A stretch of 35,401 nucleotides of DNA from Shewanella waksmanii ATCC BAA-643 (lineage in GTDB: Bacteria; Pseudomonadota; Gammaproteobacteria; Enterobacterales; Shewanellaceae), in assembly GCF_000518805.1 (NCBI RefSeq), contig NZ_JAEH01000052.1, positions 1-35,401 on the forward strand. Reading direction: 5' to 3'. The translations under genes were made by a program, and so were the position numbers. The notes under the pieces were generated by a model. It saw nothing but the letters and a program-made list of their open reading frames with translations, was not told the DNA's origin and did not search any database. Positions 8,410 to 17,643 of this stretch are shown here, piece by piece (within the stretch, counting starts at the first letter, position 1; each line of letters opens with the position of its first letter).

Positions 8410-10590
8410 TTACAGCAGTCCACGACTGCGCAGTAAAGGCTCAATACCCGCTTCTTTTCCGCGGAACTGTTTGTACAGTTTCATCGGATCGTCACTGCCA
8501 CCTTGAGATAAGATGTTATCTCTGAAAGCATCTGCAGTTTTCTTATCGAAGATGCCGTTCTCTTTAAAGGCTTCAAAAGCATCAGCACCTAGGATATCTG
8601 ACCATAGGTAGCTGTAATAACCCGCTGAATATCCACCAGAGAAGATGTGCGCAAAGTAGGTGCTACGGTAACGAGGTGCAATCTCTTCAATTAGCCCCAT
8701 TTTCTTTAAGCTGTCTGCTTCAAATTTCGCTGCATCTTTTGGTGTAAAATCAGTCAGTGTATGCCAGTCTAAATCAAGTTTAGTTGCTGCCATGTACTCA
8801 ACCGTCGCAAAGCCTTGGTTGAACTTGCTGGCCGCTTGAATTTTTTCGACGAGTTCTTGTGGGATCACTTCGCCAGTTTTGTAGTGCTTAGCAAACTGCG
8901 CCAACACTTCAGGCTGAGTCATCCAGTTTTCCATCACTTGTGATGGAAACTCTACATAGTCACGTGGCACAGAGGTACCAGCTTGTGAGCGGTATTTAAC
9001 GTCAGACAGGATACCGTGTAGCGCATGGCCAAACTCATGGAACAAGGTACTGGCTTCGTCGAACGTCAATAATGAAGGCTCACCTGCAGCAGGGCGTGGG
9101 TAGTTAAGTACGTTAACGATGATAGGCATAGAGTCTACACCATTCATGTTGTACTGCTGACGGTAAGAGTTCATCCATGCGCCGCCACGCTTACTGTCGC
9201 GTACATAGTAATCGCCAAGGAAGATAGCCATAAGTGAGCCATCTTTGTCATACACTTCCCAAGTACGGACTTCATCGTTGTATGTTGGTAGATCGGTGCG
9301 CTCTTTTACGGTAATTCCAAACAGGCGGTTAGCGGTGTAGTACACCCCTTTTAAGGTACTTTCTAGCGAGAAGTATGGGCGAGTTTGTTGCTCGTTAAAG
9401 TCATACTTAGCTACTCGAATTTTATCTGAATAGTACCACCAGTCCCACGCGGCTAGCTTGAAGTTGCCGCCTTCGCTGTCTATCAGCTTTTGCATTTCAG
9501 CGACTTCGGCTTCAGCTTGATTTAGTGCTGCTGGCCATACTTTGTTTAGCAATTCATACACATTTTCTGGTGTTTTAGCCGTACGCTCTTCAAGTACAAG
9601 GTGTGCATGGGTTTTGTAGCCGATTAGCTGGGCACGCTCTGCGCGTAATGCCGCCATTTTGGCAAGAATCTTCTTGTTGTCATTGGCGTTATCGTTATTG
9701 GCACGCTCAATGTATCCTTTGTAGATAATTTCACGTAGGTCGCGGTTATCGGCATAGGTCAAAAACGGCGTAATAGAAGGGCGAGAGGTGGTAAATACCC
9801 ACTTGCCTTCGTGGCCACGCTTGGTCGCGGTTTGAGCGGCAGTGGCAATCACATCTTGCGGCAGGCCGGCTAAATCGGCTTGATTATCGATCACCAATTC
9901 AAATGCGTTGGTTTCTGCCAGTAGGTTGTCACCAAATTCTAAGCTTAGTTTACCAATTTGCTCGTTTAAGCCGCGTAGCTTGGTTTTATCTGCTTCGCTT
10001 AGGTTAGCACCGCCGCGGGTGAACCCTTTATAGGCATCTTCAAGCAACTTAGCTTCTGAATGATTGAGGTTAAGCGAATCTTTTTGCGCATACACCGCTT
10101 TTACACGTTGGAATAGTTTGTCGTTAAGACGAATATCATCAGATGCGGCGCTAAGCATTGGCGACACTTCTTTAGATAGTTTTTGCAAATCTTTATTGGT
10201 GTCGGCACTGGTTAAGTTATAAAACACGCTACTGACACGATGGACAAGATCACCGCTAAATTCCATTGCTTCAATAGTGTTAGCAAATGTCGGTGCATCA
10301 GGGTTGTTTACGATGGCTGCAATTTCAGCTTTTTGCTGAGCAACACCGGCTTTGAATGCGGGCAGGTAGTGTTCAGTCTTTATCTTGTCAAAATCAGGGA
10401 TGCCGTATGGCGTGTCATAGGGCTTAAAGAATGGGTTGCTAGCGTTGTTTTCAATGATTTGCTGTGCAACCACATTGGGCGCTTGGTTAGCGTTATCGGT
10501 AGCTTGTTGGTTATCAGTATTGCTACATGCACCTAAGGCAAAGGTGAGCGCCATGGCTGTTACGATTGGTTTGAGGGTTAATCCCTTCAT
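8410..10590 (-). CDS. M3-family zinc metallopeptidase, lipoprotein (oligopeptidase/peptidyl-dipeptidase Dcp type)
   Basis: 726-residue envelope lipoprotein. The start at 10590 gives a lipoprotein signal with lipobox LGAC and the acylated Cys at residue 22; the frame is open to 10653 but that would bury the signal, and GGGGAT lies just before ATG 10590. The peptidase M3 zinc motif HEFGH is at about 518-522. The downstream DYVEFPSQVMENW stretch, which supplies the third zinc-ligand Glu, is also intact. Like Dcp, these enzymes remove dipeptides from, or cleave, short peptides. The lipoprotein signal places this one in the periplasm or at a membrane rather than in the cytoplasm as for E. coli Dcp. 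It is followed by a strong terminator. It is in the same orientation as ggt but separated by about 450 bp, so it is probably transcribed separately. Confidence 0.92.
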   Translation of the reverse strand: MKGLTLKPIVTAMALTFALGACSNTDNQQATDNANQAPNVVAQQIIENNASNPFFKPYDTPYGIPDFDKIKTEHYLPAFKAGVAQQKAEIAAIVNNPDAPTFANTIEAMEFSGDLVHRVSSVFYNLTSADTNKDLQKLSKEVSPMLSAASDDIRLNDKLFQRVKAVYAQKDSLNLNHSEAKLLEDAYKGFTRGGANLSEADKTKLRGLNEQIGKLSLEFGDNLLAETNAFELVIDNQADLAGLPQDVIATAAQTATKRGHEGKWVFTTSRPSITPFLTYADNRDLREIIYKGYIERANNDNANDNKKILAKMAALRAERAQLIGYKTHAHLVLEERTAKTPENVYELLNKVWPAALNQAEAEVAEMQKLIDSEGGNFKLAAWDWWYYSDKIRVAKYDFNEQQTRPYFSLESTLKGVYYTANRLFGITVKERTDLPTYNDEVRTWEVYDKDGSLMAIFLGDYYVRDSKRGGAWMNSYRQQYNMNGVDSMPIIVNVLNYPRPAAGEPSLLTFDEASTLFHEFGHALHGILSDVKYRSQAGTSVPRDYVEFPSQVMENWMTQPEVLAQFAKHYKTGEVIPQELVEKIQAASKFNQGFATVEYMAATKLDLDWHTLTDFTPKDAAKFEADSLKKMGLIEEIAPRYRSTYFAHIFSGGYSAGYYSYLWSDILGADAFEAFKENGIFDKKTADAFRDNILSQGGSDDPMKLYKQFRGKEAGIEPLLRSRGLL

Positions 10591-10788
10591 TATGTTATCC
10601 CCGAATTGTTGCTCGTGTGTTGTGTCGACAAGGTATTTGTCTAATCTCGCCAAGATTAATTGGTATTAAAAAAGGTGATCCAGATCTCGTTATACGTCAG
10701 TTAGCTTAAACCGGCGTTAATACTTTTGTTGTCGCAGTTAAAGGATGTTATTTAACATGTCTAGGGGTGTTAAATCCAATAAATAGCC

Positions 10789-10807
10789 CATTTGTTTGTA
10801 ACAAATG
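10789..10807. promoter_or_regulatory. Operator-like palindrome upstream of the M3 peptidase gene
   Basis: CATTTGTT-TGT-AACAAATG is a perfect 8-bp dyad about 200 bp before the start codon. No regulator can be named. Confidence 0.35.
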
Positions 10808-10980
10808 TTTCGGTTGGGTTGTTTTTGGCCATTTACTCGACCGGTTATGAGGTTTTATTCGATGATTTAAGCAATGTTGATATAAGAAATATCGAGGATA
10901 ATCCAGCACTCAAGCTTTCTGCTCGTCTTTAATGCCGCCTTGTGGCTTAAAATGGATTCAAACTAGTTTGTTAGCAAGTT

Positions 10981-11031
10981 AATAACCGTAAAGCAGTCAA
11001 CTTTTGCTAAGCAGACTGCGATACGGTTATT
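10981..11031 (-). terminator. Long imperfect hairpin downstream of ggt
   Basis: AATAACCGTA (10981-10990) pairs with TACGGTTATT (11022-11031), and the pairing continues inward as GCAGTC/GACTGC, about 16-18 bp in all. It begins 15 nt beyond the ggt stop codon on the minus strand. No clear U-tract follows. Confidence 0.6.
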
Positions 11032-11046
11032 AATACAACAGTTGAG

Positions 11047-12777
11047 TTAGTGTCCGGCTGTTAGGCTGCCGGCTCTGCGGGGATCTGATGCACCATAGAT
11101 CCCGTCCTCTGTGACCATAATTGACTGGGTAGAGCCAATAGCATTTTTAACTTTAACTTTATGGCCTTTTTGTTCAAGCAAGGAGATGGTGTCTCGATTT
11201 AAACTGCGCTCGGCGCGGATCACGTCCGGTAGCCATTGATGATGAATACGCGCCGCTTGGGTGGCTTCTGCAATATTCAAATCATGGTCAATCACATTCA
11301 TAATGATCTGTAGCGTAGTAGTAATGATTCGAGAACCGCCTGGGCTACCCGTCACGATAAAGGGTTTGTTATCTTTCATCACAATGGTGGGGGTCATCGA
11401 GCTTAGCGGTCTTTTATTACCCGAGACAGCATTGGCTTCGCCACCAATTAGCCCATAACCGTTAGGTACACCGGGTTTTGCTGAAAAGTCATCCATCTCA
11501 TTGTTAAGTAATATCCCTGTGCCTTCTGCTACCAGACCTGAGCCGTAACTGAAGTTAAGTGTATAGGTATTGGAAACTGCATTACCCCACTTATCAACGA
11601 CAGAGTAGTGTGTTGTTTGGTCGCTTTCGTACGGGTTTAGGTTGCCAGGTTTTATCTCGCTACTGGGGGTCGCCTTGTTGATGGTGATATCAGATGCACG
11701 AGATTTGGCGTATGCCTTATCGATAATTTTGTCGACCGGCACCGATACAAAATCAGGATCGCCCAAATATTCACTGCGATCGGCATAAGCACGCTTCATC
11801 GCTTCAGTCATTAAGTGCAAGGTGTCAGCGGTATTGTGGCCAAGCTTATCTATTGGGTAGGGTTCAAGCATGTTGAGCATTTCGATAACATGCACACCAC
11901 CCGATGAGGGCGGTGGCATCGACACCACCTGATAGCCGCGGTATTCGCCAACCACAGGCTCTCTTTCAACCACATGGTAGTTGGCTAAATCGGCTAAGGT
12001 CATATTACCGCCTGCAGCGGAAATGGCTGCGATTAGCTTTTCGGCTGTCGCGCCCTGATAAAATCCTTTGCTGCCATGTTCACTAATTAGGCTCAGTGAC
12101 TTGGCTAAATCTTTCTGCACTAATGTTTCGCCAATATCATAGCTGCGACCATCTGGATGATAAAATATTGCTGCAGAGCTTGGCCAGCGGCCAATACGTC
12201 GTTTCAGCCCTGCCAGTGAGGTGGCAAGATCTGGGGTGACACTAATGCCTTTTTCAGCCAGTTCTATTGCCGTAGCGATAACCTGTTTCATCGACATTGT
12301 GCCGTATTTTTCGAGTGCCAACTCCATGCCCATTACCGTGCCAGGCACCCCTACAGCTAAGCCATGGCTGCGGCTCCAGTCGCTGTTAACATTGCCTTTT
12401 TCATCTAAAAAGATATCTTTGTGGGCAGCACTCGGGGCTTTTTCTCGATAATCAATGGCAATGGTTTTTTGCTCTTTGGCTAGGTGAACCAGCATGAACC
12501 CACCGCCACCTAAGTTACCGGCTCTTGGTAGGGTGACGGCTAAGGTAAAACCAACCGCAACCGCAGCGTCAACTGCATTGCCACCTTGTTCTAGAATGGC
12601 GACGCCAGCTTGAGTCGCGAGTGCTTCTTGACTTGAAACCATGCCGTGTTTTGCCCACACAGGTTGAGAGGTGGCAGCATGACTATAAATTGATGATTCT
12701 TTTGCAATACTGACATTGCTTGCAATGAGTGGCAAAGTAAGCGTAAGGATACAGCATAAGGTCTTAGCGGCGCGCAT
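11047..12777 (-). CDS. ggt: Gamma-glutamyltransferase
   Basis: 576-residue periplasmic proenzyme that transfers or hydrolyses the gamma-glutamyl group of glutathione and related compounds. A Sec signal peptide occupies about the first 25 residues (MRAAKTLCCILTLTLPLIAS). The autocleavage site is QT-THYSVVDKWG, making Thr388 the N-terminal nucleophile of the small subunit. The GSPGGSRI glycine loop and the large-subunit motifs GNLGGGGFM and PPPSSGGVH are all present, so the enzyme looks intact. Two ATGs lie close together; I prefer 12777, which is 6 nt after AAGGA, over 12783, which directly abuts it. It is divergent from the FemAB-like gene, with 82 bp between them. Confidence 0.95.
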   Translation of the reverse strand: MRAAKTLCCILTLTLPLIASNVSIAKESSIYSHAATSQPVWAKHGMVSSQEALATQAGVAILEQGGNAVDAAVAVGFTLAVTLPRAGNLGGGGFMLVHLAKEQKTIAIDYREKAPSAAHKDIFLDEKGNVNSDWSRSHGLAVGVPGTVMGMELALEKYGTMSMKQVIATAIELAEKGISVTPDLATSLAGLKRRIGRWPSSAAIFYHPDGRSYDIGETLVQKDLAKSLSLISEHGSKGFYQGATAEKLIAAISAAGGNMTLADLANYHVVEREPVVGEYRGYQVVSMPPPSSGGVHVIEMLNMLEPYPIDKLGHNTADTLHLMTEAMKRAYADRSEYLGDPDFVSVPVDKIIDKAYAKSRASDITINKATPSSEIKPGNLNPYESDQTTHYSVVDKWGNAVSNTYTLNFSYGSGLVAEGTGILLNNEMDDFSAKPGVPNGYGLIGGEANAVSGNKRPLSSMTPTIVMKDNKPFIVTGSPGGSRIITTTLQIIMNVIDHDLNIAEATQAARIHHQWLPDVIRAERSLNRDTISLLEQKGHKVKVKNAIGSTQSIMVTEDGIYGASDPRRAGSLTAGH

Positions 12778-12859
12778 TATCATTCCTTTGCGTCTTGTGT
12801 TTTAGGTCAACAATGTGACGCCTATCGCGTCGAAAATCAACCTTAAGGAGCAAGATTAA

Positions 12860-14068
12860 TTGGATGAGTTGAGTTTTAGGTTGGTTGATAGCATTGAGCA
12901 GATTGGCCAACAAACATGGGCTGCGATAGTGGGCACTTCCATGCCGTTTATGCGTTATGAGTTTCTGTCTGCACTAGAAAGTAGTGGGGCGGTGTCAGCG
13001 AAAACCGGTTGGAAGGTGCAACATCTACAGGTCATGCACCAGCAAGATGTGGTTGCCTTAATGCCGCTATATGAGAAGTATCACTCCTATGGTGAGTATG
13101 TATTTGATTGGGCTTGGGCTGAAGCCTATGAACGTAATGGCTTAGAGTACTACCCTAAACTGGTTAACGCGGTGCCTTTTACGCCGGTGATTGCCAGTAA
13201 ACTCGCTATTGCTAAGCATTTTGATGACGAGCAACAACAACAGCTCGTGACCGTGCTGGTTAACTTTATTACCGGCAAAGTTAGCAGTGGTCAGTACTCG
13301 GGCTGGCATAGCTTGTTTATTACGCCGCAATTGCTAGCGCAGTATCAGTCAAGTGCATTGATTGCCCGTTTAGGGACGCAGTTTCACTGGTGTAATCGCG
13401 ATTACCATCATTTCGATGATTTTTTGGCCGCAATGACAAGCCGAAAGCGTAAGAATATCCGCAAAGAGCGTCAATGTGTTGCAAAGCACAATCTCAGCTT
13501 TGAAATGCTAGAAGGAGAGCAGATCACAGCTAATGATTGGCAGGCGTTTTATCACTGTTATATGCACACGTATCTGAAGCGCTCCGGCCATAGTGGTTAC
13601 TTGAATCAAGCGTTTTTTCAAACCTTAGGCCGCACAATGCCCGAGAACGTGCGCCTATTGATGGTGTATCAGCACAGTGACAAGCCAGTCGAGGATAGCA
13701 GTGAAAATACCGAACCTGAGTTAATCGCTGCGGCGCTGTTTTTTGTGTCTGACACCCATCTATACGGGCGTTATTGGGGCGCACTCAAAGAGATAGACGG
13801 GTTGCACTTTGAAACCTGTTACTACCAAGGGATTGATTACGCAATTAACCAAAACTTGCAGGTGTTTGATGCTGGCGCACAAGGTGAGCATAAAGTGTTG
13901 CGCGGCTTTGAACCGGTCGCCATGCATTCGGTGCATTATATTGAACATCAAGCATTTAGCACAGCGATAGAAGATTTTTGCGGGCAAGAGCGGCACAACA
14001 TGGCGCAGTACATGTCGCAGTTAGATGAGCTCTTACCCTATAGAGAGCCTGTAAAAGAGTCCGACTAA
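12860..14068 (+). CDS. FemAB-like / COG3146 GNAT-type acyltransferase (PF04339)
   Basis: 402-residue protein of the COG3146 family, whose members have a duplicated GNAT fold related to the FemAB peptidoglycan aminoacyltransferases. Visible family blocks are PFMRYEFLSALESSGAVSAK with TGWKVQHL following, YGEYVFDWAWAEAYER, SRKRKNIRKERQ, and LYGRYWGALKEIDGLHFETC near FDAGAQGEHKVLRGFEP. Its substrate is not established. The start is taken as TTG at 12860: AAGGAG lies 9 nt upstream, and the conserved N-terminal segment (SIEQIGQQTWAAIVGTSMPF) requires a start before the first internal ATG. It is divergent from ggt. Confidence 0.85.
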   Translation: MDELSFRLVDSIEQIGQQTWAAIVGTSMPFMRYEFLSALESSGAVSAKTGWKVQHLQVMHQQDVVALMPLYEKYHSYGEYVFDWAWAEAYERNGLEYYPKLVNAVPFTPVIASKLAIAKHFDDEQQQQLVTVLVNFITGKVSSGQYSGWHSLFITPQLLAQYQSSALIARLGTQFHWCNRDYHHFDDFLAAMTSRKRKNIRKERQCVAKHNLSFEMLEGEQITANDWQAFYHCYMHTYLKRSGHSGYLNQAFFQTLGRTMPENVRLLMVYQHSDKPVEDSSENTEPELIAAALFFVSDTHLYGRYWGALKEIDGLHFETCYYQGIDYAINQNLQVFDAGAQGEHKVLRGFEPVAMHSVHYIEHQAFSTAIEDFCGQERHNMAQYMSQLDELLPYREPVKESD

Positions 14069-14083
14069 GTCGGCATAGCAAGT

Positions 14084-14113
14084 GGTTAGCGTGGTAATTG
14101 GCTAGCGCTAACC
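14084..14113. terminator. Weak hairpin between convergent genes
   Basis: GGTTAGCG (14084-14091) and CGCTAACC (14106-14113) form an 8-bp stem that overlaps the stop codon of the LysE-family gene. There is no U-tract; function as a shared terminator is a guess. Confidence 0.3.
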
Positions 14114-14731
14114 TAATGCCAACCAGAATCCCACACCCACCATTAGACTGCCGGCAATACGGTTCATCCACTTGATGTTATCGCCTCGGCTTAGAAATAG
14201 CCGCAAACTCTTGCCGCCGGTAGCATAGGCCAGCATGCTGACAAACTCGGTCATCATGATCACGCTAAGCAACATCAACAATTGCGGCGCCACCGCGCGA
14301 TCGACATTGATAAATGGCGGCAGTAGCGAGATCATAAACGCCCAGCCTTTAGGGTTAGCAATGGCGGTGACAAACCCTTGCGACATTAAGGTCATATTGC
14401 TAATGGAGCGATCGGTTTGTTGACCTTCAACAATGGCCATTTTGCCTTTGGCGCGCCACATATTAATCCCAATGTATGCCAGGTAGGCGCCACCGACCCA
14501 TTTGAGTACTTCGAAGACTTGCGGATAATTAAGCATCACGCTAGCTACGCCCAAAACTGCCGCAATGGCCACAATGGCAACACCGACTAGTTCACCTATC
14601 ATCATCCATAATGTGCGCCTTACACCTATGCTCATCCCCAGTGTCATGGCCAACGTCATACACATACCCGGTGTGATCGAAACAAAGAAAAAGGTCGGTA
14701 TAAAGACAGCGAGTACAGCAAAATCTGGCAT
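14108..14731 (-). CDS. LysE/RhtB-family amino acid exporter
   Basis: 207-residue inner-membrane protein with about six hydrophobic segments. It begins MPDFAVLAVFIPTFFFVSIT and has the family signature PGMCMTLAMTLGMSIGVRRT (residues about 21-40) and the second-half motif ANPKGWAFMISLLPPFI. Members export amino acids such as lysine, threonine or homoserine lactones by proton exchange; the substrate here is unknown. AAGGAAC lies just before the ATG. A strong terminator separates it from hppD upstream, so it is its own unit. Confidence 0.9.
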   Translation of the reverse strand: MPDFAVLAVFIPTFFFVSITPGMCMTLAMTLGMSIGVRRTLWMMIGELVGVAIVAIAAVLGVASVMLNYPQVFEVLKWVGGAYLAYIGINMWRAKGKMAIVEGQQTDRSISNMTLMSQGFVTAIANPKGWAFMISLLPPFINVDRAVAPQLLMLLSVIMMTEFVSMLAYATGGKSLRLFLSRGDNIKWMNRIAGSLMVGVGFWLALG

Positions 14732-14815
14732 GGTGTTCCTTAGTGGCTAACAAAGTATCACGGCTTTGGCCGCTTAGCAGGGCGCTAGTGTAGAGAATTA
14801 ATTCGCTGCTGAAAA

Positions 14816-14844
14816 TAAAAAACCAGCCATTAGGCTGGTTTTTT
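14816..14844. terminator. Strong rho-independent terminator after hppD
   Basis: A-run, CCAGCC-ATTA-GGCTGG, T-run. On the minus strand it ends hppD transcription 24 nt past the stop and insulates the LysE-family gene. Confidence 0.93.
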
Positions 14845-14867
14845 ATCAATATCGATTTGCCATGGAA

Positions 14868-15905
14868 TTACAGCACGCCGCGGCGCTTCTGATCTCGCTC
14901 GATAGATTGGAACAGTGCAGTGAAGTTACCTTCGCCGAAACCTAAGTTATTTTTACGTTGAATAATTTCGATAAAAATAGGGCCGAATAGGTTTTTGGTG
15001 AAGATTTGCAGCAAGTAGCCGTCTTCATCGCCATCAACCAAAATTTGGTGATGTTTAATACGCTCTCTATCTTCAGTTACCTGAGGCAGTTTCTCAAAAA
15101 TGGTATCGTAGTACTCTGGGATGATGTCTAAGGTTTGAATTGACGAACCTTCCATTGCATCAAGCGAAGCGACAATATCACGACTTCTGAATGCTAAGTG
15201 CTGAACACCTGGACCGTCGTACTCGCGTAGGTACTCATCAATCTGGTTTTTATCGTTGCCTTTACCTTCATTGATAGGAATACAGAAGCTGCCATCTGGC
15301 GAGCGTAGTGCATAAGACACTAGTGCGGTTTGCTCACCTTTAATGTCGAAGTAACGTACTTCGGTAAAGCCAAAAATGTCTTTATAGAAGTTGGACCAAT
15401 GCTCCATGGTGCCTTTGTAAACATTGTTGGTAAGGTGATCGACTTCCATAAAGCCTTTTTCTTCAACAATCACTGGCTCGTCAAGGTCGACAAAGTCAAC
15501 ATCATAGATATTGTTCTCGCCAAAGGTATCAATAAAGTAAATCAGGCTATCGCCAATACCGTAAATGGCTGGGTATGGCAGATCTTTACTGTCTTCGTTT
15601 GCTGGTTTTGCGCCGCGTGCCACCGCGCCTTCAAAGGCAAAGTTAGCATCTTCTACACGCCAGCCCATTGAGCTGATGGCCGGACCGTGTGTTTTAGCGA
15701 ACTCTGCAGAAAAGCCTTGTTTGTTCACATTAAGTAGAAAGTTGATGTCGTTTTGCTTGTAGTAAACGATCTCTTTCTCTTTGTGTTGTTTAAGCTTTGA
15801 GAAACCAAAATCGATGAAAACCTGATGCATAAAATCGATATCAGGTGTGGCGAACTCGGTAAATTCAATGCCGAGTAGACCAAGTGGATTTTGTTCGCTT
15901 GCCAT
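14868..15905 (-). CDS. hppD: 4-hydroxyphenylpyruvate dioxygenase
   Basis: 345-residue Fe(II) enzyme converting 4-hydroxyphenylpyruvate to homogentisate in tyrosine and phenylalanine breakdown. The two vicinal-oxygen-chelate domains are complete. The iron ligands are visible as His157 (VDHLTNNV), His236 (GVQHLAFR) and Glu313 (FIEIIQR). The C-terminal GNFTALFQSIERDQKRRGVL is characteristic. ATG 15905 (MASEQNPLGL) is chosen because GAGGA sits about 7 nt upstream; upstream in-frame starts at 15923 and 15938 are less well placed. It is divergent from a LysR regulator, which probably controls it. The homogentisate dioxygenase gene does not follow: the unit ends at a strong terminator. Confidence 0.96.
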   Translation of the reverse strand: MASEQNPLGLLGIEFTEFATPDIDFMHQVFIDFGFSKLKQHKEKEIVYYKQNDINFLLNVNKQGFSAEFAKTHGPAISSMGWRVEDANFAFEGAVARGAKPANEDSKDLPYPAIYGIGDSLIYFIDTFGENNIYDVDFVDLDEPVIVEEKGFMEVDHLTNNVYKGTMEHWSNFYKDIFGFTEVRYFDIKGEQTALVSYALRSPDGSFCIPINEGKGNDKNQIDEYLREYDGPGVQHLAFRSRDIVASLDAMEGSSIQTLDIIPEYYDTIFEKLPQVTEDRERIKHHQILVDGDEDGYLLQIFTKNLFGPIFIEIIQRKNNLGFGEGNFTALFQSIERDQKRRGVL

Positions 15906-16091
15906 GGGTGAGTCCTCTTTCATTATGTTGTTACCCAAAGGTCACTCTTGCAATAGTGGGTGACTTTAGCTCGCTAACTCAGGTCAGCGCATGGGATTTT
16001 TAATCGGTGTGTCAGCGCTCATTGATTGGCTAACCACCCTGTTTTGTGATCTAAGTATCAATTTAGTTGCTGTCTTGAACAAAAAAAAGAA

Positions 16092-16122
16092 TAATAAATA
16101 GCTTAAGACGTTCTATTTATTA
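16092..16122. promoter_or_regulatory. Dyad in the hppD-lysR divergent promoter region
   Basis: TAATAAATAG (16092-16101) and CTATTTATTA (16113-16122) are perfect 10-bp inverted arms with an 11-bp spacer, centred about 50 bp before the LysR start codon. The 11-bp spacing recalls the T-N11-A form of LysR-type sites. Autoregulation plus control of hppD is the natural reading, by inference. Confidence 0.5.
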
Positions 16123-16156
16123 GATGGTATTAAAAAGTTTACACGGGAAATGAATA

Positions 16157-17047
16157 ATGAGAATCGATGTAGACGCATTTAATGTATTGCAGGTATTAGT
16201 GGAAGAAGGCAGCTTTGCTAAGGCTGCTGAGCGATTGCACAAGGCACAGTCTGCAATTAGTTACCAAGTGAAAAAACTGGAGCAACACCTAGGTGTAAAG
16301 CTTTTTTGTCGTGATAGCTATCGAGCAGAATTAACCGATGAAGGTAAGGTCATCCTCGCGGAAGGCCAACGTTTACTGCAATACCTAGGCAACATAGAGC
16401 ATTTAGCCCAGCGCTTTAGTCAGGGTTGGGAGCCAAAACTGGAGTTAGTGATCGATGGTTCACTACCAATGGAGCCTATCATGCGCGCATTAAAGCGTAT
16501 GTCTGAATATGATATCCCTACCAAAATTCAGTTGAATATGGAGTTCTTAGGCGGTGTGCAAGCACGATTTGAGCGCGATAACGCTGATTTGATGTTAGTT
16601 AAAGACTATCGCACCGGGCCCCATTATCGCCCACAGGCTTTACCCGATGTAAAAAGCCTGCTGGTGGTTGCTAAGGAGCATCCGCTCTCTAGCCAGCAAA
16701 ACATTAGCCTGTTTGACTTGCTACAGCATGTTGAGCTTACGATTGAAGACTCTGCGCCGCAGCAGGCCGCGCGCGATGATTTGCAGTTTGGTGGCGATAA
16801 AGTTTTCTATTTGTCAGGCTTTATAATGAAGAAAAATGCCTTACTCATGGGATTGGGTTTTGGTTGGATGCCTGAGTTTTTAATTGCTGACGAATTGCGC
16901 TCAGGGCAACTCAAAGAGCTCGATTTCATTGGCGGTAGTCATTATAGCTTTACGCCGCAACTGGTATCGACCATGGAGCGACCGCTAGGCCGCGCGGGCT
17001 TGCTGTTTACCGACCTTATACTTGAAGAATTTAACCTGTTTCAATAG
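16157..17047 (+). CDS. LysR-family transcriptional regulator, divergent from hppD
   Basis: 296-residue regulator. The N-terminal winged helix-turn-helix spans about residues 4-63, with FAKAAERLHKAQSAISYQVK as recognition region followed by KLEQHLGVKLFCRD. The C-terminal effector-binding domain runs from about 90 to the end. It lies 251 bp from the divergent hppD start, with a dyad in the intergenic region. The usual arrangement for this type is control of the divergent gene, so an aromatic amino acid catabolite is a likely effector; this is inference from position only. Confidence 0.92.
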   Translation: MRIDVDAFNVLQVLVEEGSFAKAAERLHKAQSAISYQVKKLEQHLGVKLFCRDSYRAELTDEGKVILAEGQRLLQYLGNIEHLAQRFSQGWEPKLELVIDGSLPMEPIMRALKRMSEYDIPTKIQLNMEFLGGVQARFERDNADLMLVKDYRTGPHYRPQALPDVKSLLVVAKEHPLSSQQNISLFDLLQHVELTIEDSAPQQAARDDLQFGGDKVFYLSGFIMKKNALLMGLGFGWMPEFLIADELRSGQLKELDFIGGSHYSFTPQLVSTMERPLGRAGLLFTDLILEEFNLFQ

Positions 17048-17230
17048 GACCTGATAACCGTGATTGCAATTTGCAAAGGCGTGTTGATTTTGCCTGTCAC
17101 AACTTACGGTTTACAAAAGTAGAGAACAGGCCTGCGGCTAAAATGAGTCGCAGCTAATCACTATCCTCTCCATCAATATGGCCGACAGCTGATTTTTAAT
17201 TTTCTTAATTATTAATCGGTTAACCAATTA

Positions 17231-17493
17231 TACCAATCAGTATAAGAATTTGATCTACTCAGCGCGCTTTTGGCAAACTAATTCAAGGCGAATAACTGAA
17301 ACAATGGTTGCTCCCCTGTGAGGTTATTCAACGCAGAAGTAGGCAGCCAAAAACGCGCCAGAATGGCGAGTTTTAACAATCCTGATGCTGTGTTAACAAG
17401 CTTAACCGTAGAACAACTATGCTCTTCACTCGTTGCCTTGCCTCAGAACCGCTAAACTCTCGCTGAGTGACTAAATGTTTATACTGATTGGTA
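17231..17493 (+). mobile_element. MITE, copy 2 (263 bp, internally deleted relative to copy 1)
   Basis: It has the same 15-bp terminal inverted repeats as copy 1 (17231-17245 and 17479-17493) and the same interior except for about 49 bp missing after the CACTCGTTGC segment. Over the 150 bp compared base by base I counted 13 differences, 12 of them transitions. The flanks read TTA on the left and TTA on the right, as at copy 1. The rest of 17048-17643 holds no gene that I can see. Confidence 0.9.
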
Positions 17494-17643
17494 TTACAAA
17501 ACGTTAAGCTAAAGTTCAGCTTCATTGCATTAGCATGGGCGCATGAATTGTTGGTATGGCTTATGCAGATTGACTGATAGCACTTAGCGCTGATTAACAG
17601 CCAGTCAGACCCTAAGCCAATTGCCAGCGCAATGGAGGTTTCT

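Larger units (their letters stand above)
10591..11046. other. Intergenic region between the M3 peptidase and ggt genes
   Basis: 456 bp with no convincing gene. It holds the promoter side of the M3 peptidase gene, two small dyads (TGTTA-TT-TAACA near 10747-10758 and the one at 10789-10807), and the hairpin after ggt at 10981-11031. Confidence 0.6.

Noticed and set aside
10651..10675. Possible fourth MITE end (ATTAATTGGTATTAAA)
   Set aside because: Only ATTGGTA matches the terminal repeat; the rest does not align.
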